Below are positions 54,479-64,000 of a stretch of 64,000 nucleotides of DNA, one piece after another; the first letter of the stretch is position 1; each line of letters begins with the position of its first letter. The DNA is taken from assembly GCF_949987515.2 (NCBI RefSeq), contig NC_082684.1:44482006-44546005 (forward strand), given 5' to 3'. Origin of the DNA: Delphinus delphis (lineage: Eukaryota > Chordata > Mammalia > Artiodactyla > Delphinidae). The notes below the pieces were generated by a model that saw only the letters and a program-made list of their open reading frames with translations, searched no databases and was not told the DNA's origin. Position numbers and translations under genes: made by a program.

Positions 54479-57400
54479 TAGGTTCGACTGCTATAAAATG
54501 TGGGGTAAAGAGAGTGAGAGCTGGGAGGTTTCAGTTTGCAAAGTTACCTTCATGGGAAAGTCTCATTCTCATAAATCATGTGATTTCTTTCCCTCTTCTC
54601 CCCTAGTACAGACTCGGTTATCCGAAATATGAGGGAGTTTGATTATAATAAAATGAAATCATCTTATCTGAAAAGTCAAAATCATTTGTGCTTTCAGAGT
54701 AGCAAAAAATCAAGAGACTTCAAAGTTGCGTTTGATTTTTATGTAATTAATTAAAATTTAAAAGCACAAAAACACCAGTAACTATTAAAAGTTCAATAGC
54801 TAGAAACACCAAGCATATGGAAAAGAACAGTATAGAGTCAACTTACACAGCTTGTGAACAGTAGAGCATCATGTGATCACACACATTCTTGGGAATAATC
54901 TGACATCGAAGGTAGTTCTCCCAAAGGATCCAGTTTCTTACCTTGCCTTTGATATTATTTGCACACTGATTATAATGCCCGCAAGTTGTCAGTCTGTGTT
55001 AATGTAGACTGTTGCTGCAGTTGACATGAAGCTGAACTATGTGGTTCCCTTGGTGGGGAATGGTCTAAACATAGCTAGTGCCTGGAGTGCATGGAGATGT
55101 TCCTTTCTACTAGTTTGCCTTCAAAACTGTGTAAGAGCTGCAAATCAGATCCCAGAACGTGTTCTCTGTGCAACCATCATCCAGATTTGGAAGTTATAAG
55201 GCTACATTCTCTTTTTAGATTTATGCTGGAGCCAATGAGAAATTGCATTTGTTTACAGAGGAAAAAGAGGCAAAAGTCTTCCTTATGGGGAGAGGAGGCA
55301 ATACGTTGCTTTCTAAGGACATTTTGGGTGGCAGACTGTCTGCTGTCCCCCTGACTGCCAAGCAGCTTTGGACACTTCTTGGTGCCTAGTGCACACTCAG
55401 GTCAGGGTGGTGCATGTTAATAAATGTTGTCTTAAAGATTACACGGCTGCAAAGAGAATTATTCCATTAGAGGTGTGTAGTTGTGACTGTAATGGGAATG
55501 ATTATAAAGGAAGTAAATGAGGTACCTATTGCAGATGTAAAGGTTTCTTAACAACATAATAATCGTAACCATGATAAACATATCCTGACGTTAACGTTAA
55601 CACTTTCACCAGTCTGAATGGAAACATATTCAGCTGTCATTTGATTAATTTTTGTTAATAATAAAAGAAAAATCTTACCTGTCTAAAATCCCCTACTATA
55701 TTTGCATTATCAGTGTTGACATTACGGAGGACCAATCTGCTCATTTGTATAATTTACCTTAAATTGCTCTATCATAAGAGACTGAAGAAAGGATTTCTGT
55801 GAAACACAAGACTATATATGTGTGTCTGTGCTTGTATGTGTGTGCATGTGTGTGTTTATGTTTGAGCGCTGCTGTTAACTATATGAGGCATGATCTTTAA
55901 AGCTCAAATTTCAATGTGCTAAGGGTTGCATAAACTGAGAAGTGTAAATACTATAGTAGAAACTAAAGTCTTAGCACACCTGTACTTAGTAGTTTCCACC
56001 TGAATATGCAAAACAAGAAGTGCCTTTTGAACATACTTATGGATCTCCTTCTACTCATGTCTTTATTCCTACCCCACCAGCAATCCTATTTACTTTGAAT
56101 CAAAGTGTATACAGATGATGAAAGGGAGAACTTGATCTAGTAAAGGATTTTTTCCCCTCATGCATGTTGTCTTACACTTTAGGGAGTTTAGAAAGCAGGG
56201 GCAAAATTTCTTATTGGCCATCAGAGATGGACAATTCAGTGAACTGATAATGGTGAATTCTATGAAGAGATTTAATTCATAAGGCCAAGGGGTTTCAGCA
56301 CAATGGGCTTCTTTCTCAGACAAAATTCCCAAGATAGTCAATGACGTTCAGATTTGACCTCTAATTAATTTTAAGTTCATTGAAAATTTGGCCTGAGGGG
56401 ATGCCATAGAGGGGACCCAAGGGCTCTTCCCACTTAGCTACGTGTTGACCTGAGGAAACTGTGAAGCTGCTGGCTTTACCTATGAGGTGAGGAAAGAGTG
56501 CAGTGGACAGTAGACAGAAGCCAATTTAAAGAGTGTTCCAGAAGGTATTTATGTTAGACAGTTGTAATTCTCTGGCTATGTCCTACTGGTCTAAGATAAA
56601 CACACTCCAGGTCAGCTTGCAGATCGCCAGAGGGCTTAAAGAGCTACCATGAACATTCCTTTATGAGTAAGGATATTGTAGAAACGACCAGCTTAAACAT
56701 AAGCTATGAGGGATCATAATTTTTAAAATTTGTTGGCAGAGGTTTTAAATCAACACTCAGGAACTTAGAAGTGATGAAAAAGAAGATCTACCCTGATGAT
56801 CTCAAAAGCAGAGATAAGCAGAAGGAACGATGATGATGAAGATTACCTTGCTGGGATTCGGGCTGATATTCAAGAGGCCTGGAAGGGGATTAGGACTCTA
56901 CACTAGATGGTCACAACCCTAATCTCAGGAGTTGCACCACTCATGGCAAATTGTCTAAAAGAGCAGGGGACAGGAAGGAAGAAGGAAAGACAACTGTTCA
57001 TAATTTTCCCAAGCAACATTTTTGTCTATCAAAAGACCAAAGCTAAGCTGAACTTTAGAGTCAAGGTTTCCCTTATTGGAAACAGAGCAGGCCAGTAACA
57101 CCTTTAAACACTACCTGTTTTTCAAGCCACCGAGGGGGGCAAAACCTGCAGAGAGCATGGCGAGGGCAGCACTAGGAAGGCCCTGCAGAGGTGCTTCATT
57201 AACCCGATTAAGCAGGTGGATGGAGAGGGCCTCACTGATAATTTACACCTTGCTAATGAAGCGTGTGACTCTTAATCTCCTCCAAACAAGATACACTCAT
57301 GAAACTCTGGTGCAAGGAAAGGGGAAATTAATTAGGTGAAAAAACAATGAGATGATAGCAGAAGGATTCCTGCAAGGCAACTGTAACCTGGGTGGTTTTT

Positions 57401-57704
57401 CATTTTAGCCTTTCTGAAATTAATGGCTGAGCTGTCAAGTAAACAAGTTGTGGTACCTTTTGGGCTTAGAAGAGGTTCAAAAGCAGTGCATCACTATGTA
57501 TAATTTTATGTTTCTTGTGATGCCTTAGAAAATCACTCTGATGGAAATGGTTGCTCTGATTTCTTGTAATTTTAATATATTTGACTACAGCTGTTTATAG
57601 TAAGATTATGTAAAGAAGATCCACTTATATATTGCCTATAATTTAAAAATGCCAGCCTACAAATAATTCTTATATTTAATGCAAGATGTGAGAGAATTTT
57701 GTGT
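54479..57704. other. Intergenic, repeat-poor
   Basis: 3.2 kb without a recognised SINE or L1. A TG-rich stretch lies at 55815-55862. The part 57120-57350 looks like conserved non-coding DNA (see findings). Confidence 0.45.
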
Positions 57705-57725
57705 CCTGAAGTGAAACATTTTATT

Positions 57726-57846
57726 TTTTTTATTTTTTGGTCACGCCGCGCAGTGTGCGGGATCCTAGTTCCCCGACCAGGGATCAGACCCGCGCCCCCT
57801 GCAGTGGAAGCTCCAAGTCTTAACCACTGGACCGCCAGGGAAGTCC
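57726..57846 (-). mobile_element. Short CHR-family SINE
   Basis: Its antisense tRNA-like part ends ccgccagggaagtcc. The flanks share cctgaag(t/a)gaaacatttt (from 57705 and 57847), a target duplication with one change. Confidence 0.9.
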
Positions 57847-57868
57847 CCTGAAGAGAAACATTTTATTT

Positions 57869-58236
57869 CATATTTATTTAATTTTATTTTCCAGCTTTAT
57901 TGATGTATAATTTACATATAACGTTGTATAAATTTAAGGTGTACAATGGTGTTGATTTGTTACAATTATACATTGCAAAATGATTACCACCTTAGCATTA
58001 GCTAACACCTGCATCATGTCACATAATTACCATTTTCTTTTTTTTGATGAGAATATTTAAGATCCACTCTCTTACGAACTTTCAAATATATGATGTAGTA
58101 TTATTAACTATGGTCACTGTGGTGTACATTAGAGTCCCAGAACTTATTCATAGAAGTTTGTTTCCTTTGACTAATATCCCCCCATTTCTCCAACCCCCCA
58201 GCCCCTGGTAACCACCATTCTAGTCTCTGTTTTGGA
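57869..58236 (-). mobile_element. Older LINE-1 (L1M-type) 3' end
   Basis: 'ccagctttattgatgtataa', 'taaggtgtacaa', 'cccagaacttattcat' and 'cccctggtaaccaccattct' are typical antisense L1M 3' UTR strings. Confidence 0.75.
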
Positions 58237-58366
58237 AGAGAAACATTTTAAATGATTAATTAGAATTATTACATGAATGGTATTATCAGTTTAGTAAAAG
58301 AAATGTAATGACAGTAGCTAATATTTGTCAAGTATTTGTATATATCAAATGCTAGCTAAATACTTT

Positions 58367-58570
58367 TTTTTTTTTTTGCGGTACGCAGGCCTCTCACTGT
58401 TGTGGCCTCTCCCGTTGCGGAACACAGACTCCGGACGTGCAGGCTCTGCGACCATGGCTCACGGGCCCAGCCGCCCCGCGGCATGTGGGATCTTCGCAGA
58501 CTGGGGCATGAACCCGTGTCCCCTGCATCGGCAGGTGGACTGTCAACCACTGTGCCACCAGGGAAGCCCA
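58367..58570 (-). mobile_element. CHR-type SINE (subtype of the copy at 284-499)
   Basis: T run, gcggtacgcaggcctctcac, ending ccaccagggaagccc. The target duplication ctagctaaatacttt is at 58352 and 58571. Confidence 0.93.
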
Positions 58571-58589
58571 CTAGCTAAATACTTTAACT

Positions 58590-58700
58590 TTACTAACTCG
58601 AGTCCACATAACGGCTGTATGAGGTAGGTAATCATTATTAGTCCATTCGTTTATAGTTGAGTAAACTGAGGCCAAAGAAGTTACGTGAATTGTTTATATC
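58590..58700 (-). repeat. MIR fragment
   Basis: 'gaggtaggtaatcattatta' and 'gagtaaactgaggccaaaga' resemble the antisense MIR core, beside a SINE. Confidence 0.45.
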
Positions 58701-58794
58701 ATGCCATGTGTTTTCATGCTTACTTGTAAATGAAATAAACCAGACCTTAAAGCCAGAAATTAATTTAAATCATGTTTATTTCAGAGGATTTCTC

Positions 58795-58938
58795 ATATTT
58801 TTTGATCAAGTAGGAACTGGATTTAAATTTACTGTCATTTACTGTGATCTTGGGCAAGTTACCTCTCTAGGTTTCAGTTCCTTCGTCTCTAAAATGGGTG
58901 TAATGATTCCTGCCTCATCAGATTGAAATGAGTCTTAC
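58795..58938 (+). repeat. MIR element
   Basis: 'gtgatcttgggcaagttacc' and 'tcgtctctaaaatgggtgta' are diagnostic MIR strings. Confidence 0.65.
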
Positions 58939-59329
58939 CTGAGATATTGCATGTGCTGTACCATGACACAGTCAGGGTTCATACATGTTGCCCTCTCCAC
59001 AATTCCCTTTTTTTTGGGGCCTACATGGGACTTCATGACAGACTCTCAGTCTAACTCATAGCTGTAATTACATAAAGACCTGCAAACCATTGTTTTAAAA
59101 CAGCTTCTATTCCCTGCCATATCTAAACCAAACTTCATGTTCTCGAGGCTCCACAGGCTGTCTTCTGTCCTAACTCCCATCCTTTGTTCTAAGTCAGGTA
59201 GCGTTTTCACTGTGCCCATTCCTACTTCCATCCCTACACTCTTTACTTTCTCCTTGTTTGTGATGTCTTCCTCTTTTCTTTCTGCCAATCCAGATCTATT
59301 AATCCCATGAGACCCAGCTTAGTTCCTAA

Positions 59330-60010
59330 GTTCATTCATCCATCCACCTATCCACCTAGTCAAGGAACCGGGTATCAAGCACTGGACTAAGTCATGAGGA
59401 TCCAAATGAGACAAGGTCCTGGGCCTCTAGGAGTACATTGTTTAGAAGGGCCAGCAGACACATACGGAACCATTTATTCCATGCCAGGGGAAGAACACAC
59501 TGGCAATGGTACAGTGGCGAGGGCATGCTTAATTCTGCCTGGTGTTAGGGTGACATGAGAGGAGCTGTCTCTCAATGTGGATGAGGTTGGGAAAATGACT
59601 TCAGGCAGAAGGAACTCAAAGACATGGAGTTGTGAAATGTCAAAAGATATTAGGGGAACATCAGTTGCTCTAGTCCTGCTGAGTTGGGGTCTGTGTTGGG
59701 AGCTAAGGTTTCTGTGCTCTTTTCTCTGGGCAGTCGAAATCCCATAGATCCTGGGAGTTTACATTCTAAATGTAAATGGTGGATTATAGGAGAGCAAGAC
59801 TAGAGGCAGGGAGATGAAATAGAAGTCCATTACTAAAGTTCAGCTGAGAGGAGATGAGGTCGGCTCTAGGGCTGTAGCTTTGAAGGTGACCAGAGATCAG
59901 CCAGCCAATTAGAGAGAGATTTAGGAGGTACAAAATAGGAAGCAATCACTAAAACAGTGTGATACATAGTACATGCTCAATAAATAGTTGTTGAGTAAAT
60001 GAATGAATGT
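59330..60010 (+). repeat. Cluster of old repeat relics (L2-like and an unassigned family)
   Basis: 59330-59480 resembles L2 ('caaggtcctgggcctctagg'). 59540-59900 resembles the unassigned family at 53385-53560 ('gactagaggcagggagatga'). 59950-60010 resembles an L2 tail ('gctcaataaatagttgttga'). Confidence 0.4.
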
Positions 60011-63000
60011 ATGTGCTTTTTTGGTTATTTTTCTCCTATGGTTGCAATTTCTTCGCAGCCCTCTGAAGATGTTAATTATAGTTGTTTTGGAAGTCTTCCC
60101 CCTGCCTCTACCCCCCGCCCCAGTCCCCTGCCTTGTGTCCTCCAAGTCCTGTATTTCTGTTGTTAGTTTGGTCTCCATCTTTAATGGCAGAGGTCTTCCT
60201 CAAAAATGGAATGAGTCTGGCATGTCAGTTCATATTTAAACATGAGGTACTAAAAGCTGATTGGAAGCTGTGTGTGCATGGGCAGAATTTTGTTGACTAT
60301 TGGGGTTCACCATAGGATGGTTAGGCATGACCTGATGTTTATATTTGGGGACCCTAAGTTTTCAATATTTTTCACCAGAGAAATATTCAGTTTCACCAGA
60401 GAAGAATTTTTAATTTTCTTCCCTGAGGGTATGAACAGGTGTGATATTCAGCTGGTACACACTAATGCAGCCATACTGGTTGTTAAAATATTGAAACTCT
60501 TATTACTGGTGTCATAAAGCCACTGCCCTGAGCACGCTGACCCTTCTGAGCCTCATATTCCCTACAACTAGCAATTAAAGGGTCAGAGCCTGCAGGGCCT
60601 TGCCTCAATGCTAAGGCCAGTGTCCATTCCAGCTGATTGGTGTCCGTGCTGTACTGGCTGTAATAACATATTAAGAATAAGGCATACACCTGGCATTCTG
60701 GGGAGCAGGAAAGGGGGCTGGGTGGACCTGATTTGCATGAAAACTTTCAATCATCTCCTGCACCTTTCAGGGCAGCATTTCACCCCTGCCCTCCTCCTTG
60801 CCTTGTAAGCTCATGTCCATGGCCAGAGGTTGCCTAGTTCACTTTCTTCAGAGAGACACCCTCCTATCTCTTGCTGGTGTGAGGGTCACTTGGCTCCTTG
60901 ATGAACAGCCACATGGGGGACTGTATTCTTCAGTATAAAAGCCTTACCCCTAATTCACTCTTTTTAATAATATCTGGAGCCTCTGAATCCTGACCCCTTC
61001 TTGCATTCTGTGGCACAAATCCACTTGCTTTTGTTTTGTTTTCTTTTGTTTTTGGTCTTTCCCCTCTGCAGGGGCTGACAATTGCAATTTCTCTGCTTTG
61101 CTGAGTCGGTTACTGCCTGACCATCTGCTTTCCATCTTCCAAACTCTTGTGGACATCTTGGCACTAGCTTCTCATGGATACTGATGATTCCTGGGACCCT
61201 CTTTCAGTCACCTTGAGCTACTTAGAAGAAAAATGTTAGTCAAGACTCAGTGGCTTCATGGAAAAGAAACCAAGTCAAACTGGTTTAAGCAAGAGTGGGA
61301 AGATTGTTTCAGGATGCAAGGGTTTTCTTTCAGACTCAAGGGCGTGGATGCAAGAGGCATCCTGAATCTGAAGTGCAAAGCCTCTGGGTCTTCTATGTTT
61401 CTTTTCTTTTCCGGGTATTTTTACTTAATTCCCTTCCTGCTTCCTTTCTCTCTGACCAGTTCTCTCTGCCGCTGTGGTCCGAGTGGTGGAATATAGCATA
61501 CCTAGTGATTCCAAGGACTAGTGGAATTTAGCTTGGTGCCCCTCTGACCCAGTTCCAAAATCTGAGGAAGGAATAAAATGGCCCAGCTTACGACAGGTGA
61601 CCCCTCCCCGCCACGCCCAACCCAGTCAGTGAAGATCCTGGTGGGGCACAAGGTGCAGGCCATGTTACCATTTGATAGACAGGGTAGGAGAATGGTTTCC
61701 AGGACTGAGGGAGCCATTGCGAGCCAGGCAGACACACCAAAATGTGTTGACTACAACAGAGGCAAAGAGTCAATTTTTTACCCACCTAATTTCTTTAGGC
61801 TTCCATTCCTCCAACTTTTTTTGGAGGGAGGGGAAGATAGAACATGGGAGGCTGTTTTGGAAAGTTGCTGCCATTGCAGTCGGAGACTAGGCCTGGTGCT
61901 CAGGCAGCCGCAGCAGTGGCTAGATTGGCCTAGGCCCTTTGGTGCCCACTGTGGCACTGTTTTCGGAGAGGAGCAGCCTAATCTCTGGTGTCCCTCCCCA
62001 GGGGGGCTCTGGTCTGTTGCCCAGGAGGCCTGGGTCAGCTGCTCTTCACAGCCTGGGGCCAAGACCTCACATAAGTTGTCTTTTTTTACTTCCCCTATTT
62101 GAAAAGGGAAATATCGACCAAGATCTGCTTGGGGAGTTTTTTCACATAAATATGGCAGTACACACACTGTGGACTATATATCAGGTTCCTCTGAATATTA
62201 CATGCCGAGTAAGAAGTTTAAGAGTTAGAGCTCCCTCTCCCAATAGACAGAATTCATTTTTCTAATGAAATGTTTATTGAATAGGGCAAAGGAAAGCTAG
62301 CACATGTGGTAGTTATGCTAATCAGCATTTGATAAATAGAATGCAATTTTCTCTTTAATCAACCTAGTGCCCATCATGTTCAATTAGTAATGCACTGGTG
62401 ACAGTCCACGCAGGGCTGGAAGGAGAGAAGCAGCAAATGCTGTTCAGGGATCTACAACCCACCAGTTCAACACCACCCAACACCATGCCTATGCCGTTAG
62501 AGTTAATTAAAAAGGTCAGAGCTCACAGGCCTATATTTCCAGTCCCTTCTGTAGATATAGGGGCCGTACTGCATATGTCATGAAATTCCTTTGGAAGTGA
62601 AGTTCTTTTGAAATGAAGTTATAAATATTGTGCTTATAGATTGAGCAGCTTCATGATAATAGCTGTGAATCACTGGGATAGAAAGTACTTTTCAAATGAA
62701 GCTTCATTTAAACATTGTATGTATGCTAATAGCAAAATTAGAAATAAAGTGAATAGACAGATACACTTATGTTTTATTCTAATATTTTAGGCTTTTAGAA
62801 TTGTCCTTGGTGCAAATATGCTGATCCCCTAGAGTGTGTGCTGTGAGTACAGTGAATGGCACTTAGTCACTTCCCCAGTTTGTTATTGTCACTGTCCTAG
62901 TGGTTTTCACTGAAACTAGCCATGAAGAACAGACATACATTTTTCTTCTGGCTGTTAATAAAGTGTTTCATGCGTTGTTTTAGAGATGCAAAGTCCCCCT

Positions 63001-63259
63001 TATACCCGTTCTATAAGACAGACTCTGTAAGGTAATACTTAACATTTAGAATTGCTCCCTGGATGAGGCTGAACTTATGAGGCTGTAGGGACTGTCTATC
63101 CTTGAGAAAGTTAGTTTCTAGATAAAGTTCAAAGTGACCATTTTATTTCCTTTTTACAGTGTACCTTTCCTTGTTGTTGGTCTTAGCAGATTAAAAAAAT
63201 AATGTTCCTTAAACTTTTCCACTAGAGGGATTTCATTTTTAACCTCAGGTCCAGACAGT
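60011..63259. other. Intergenic, no gene recognised
   Basis: No SINE recognised. Frames of up to 174 codons (61578-62102) show no domain. The part 62240-62530 is homeodomain-core-rich. Confidence 0.45.
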
Positions 63260-64000
63260 TGAGTTAATCATGCTTCTTAGTTTATATCACACCATCATCT
63301 CCCTCAAGCTCATCCCCATTTGCCCTCCCATTTCCATAGGTACGTTCTCTAATGCAGATCACATTTTTCCTTGGATATGTATGTATCCTTGGAAGATATG
63401 CAGTGTGGGGCTTTTGTTTGTTTATTTATGTATGATTTTCTGTTTATGTGTTTTAATATAAATAAGTGATGTCGTACTGTGGATCTCATTCCAGTGCTAA
63501 TTTTTCCCTCAACACAGTTTTTAAGATCTGTCCTTGTTGCTGTATATACATGTAGTTCTTTGCTTTCAAACACTACATAATATGATGTCACATGCATCTA
63601 CCTTGTTTGAAGTCTCCATTATAATGAAAATGTGCCATGAATATCCTTATACATGATCATTTTGGAACTTGTGTGGGAATTTCTCTCAGGTACATACTGT
63701 TAATCGTATCAGATTATATTGTAGCATAACTGTACTTTGGTCTGCACTCCCATCAGCAATGTACGAGGCTTCATAATTCCCCAAATAGTCTCCAGCACTT
63801 GACACTATCTGACTTTCCAATTTTGTACCAATCTGGTGGACCTAAATTTTTTTTTTTAATTTATGTATCTCTGGTTATTAATGTTGTTGCCTATCTTCCC
63901 ATGTATTTGTTAGCTCTTTCCATTTCCTTTACTGTGAATTGCATATTTATATTTTTGGATCGTTTTTCTCTTGGAGTTCAAGAATTTTTGTGTTTTGGTT
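63260..64000 (-). mobile_element. Old, diverged LINE-1 fragment running off the window
   Basis: 'atgaatatccttatacatga', 'tctgcactcccatcagcaat' and 'ccaatctggtgg' resemble antisense L1M ORF2/3' sequence. No intact frame remains. Confidence 0.5.

Noticed and set aside
61578..62102. 174-codon + strand frame
   Set aside because: No recognised domain, and a 129-codon frame on the opposite strand overlaps it; likely chance.

Overview
This is a vertebrate nuclear genomic window, and the repeats mark it as a cetacean, probably a toothed whale. Sixteen tRNA-derived CHR-type SINEs are present, several of the 'gagagtccgcctgccgatg' type that is abundant in whales and dolphins. The ruminant hallmarks BovB and Bov-A were not seen. 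Family names are from memory; no database search was run.

One protein-coding gene is supported: OTX2, on the + strand. It is a paired-like (bicoid-class, K50) homeobox transcription factor of the anterior neuroectoderm, eye and pituitary. Three coding exons (25507-25603, 26548-26723, 28597-29217) join in frame to give 297 residues. A second acceptor 24 nt further into exon 2 gives the 289-residue form. The 5' UTR exons are inferred from splice sites and a TATA-like box: 20700-20769, about 22945-23085, and the start-codon exon from 25389. The 3' UTR probably ends near 30250, after an ATTAAA at 30227.

Layout. 1-7550: AT-rich intergenic DNA with five SINEs. 7551-37491: about 30 kb without any SINE or L1 that I can see, holding OTX2, a series of CpG islands (about 13.3-14.3, 18.1-19.5, 21.3-23.1, 25.4-25.8, 26.3-26.7, 32.1-33.4 and 35.6-36.8 kb) and AT-rich, homeodomain-core-rich stretches that look like conserved regulatory DNA. 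Only old fragments (MER20, another hAT element, MIR/L2 pieces) lie inside it. 37492-64000: intergenic DNA with eleven more SINEs, a 5'-truncated antisense L1 split by a nested SINE (48495-50784), older L1, L2, MIR, MER5A and mariner pieces, and a few repeat-free patches that may be distal OTX2 enhancers.

The repeat-depleted, CpG-island-rich setting is typical of a dosage-sensitive developmental regulator. I found no rRNA, tRNA gene, CRISPR array or convincing second protein gene. Most open reading frames in the window are SINE, L1 or CpG-island artefacts.
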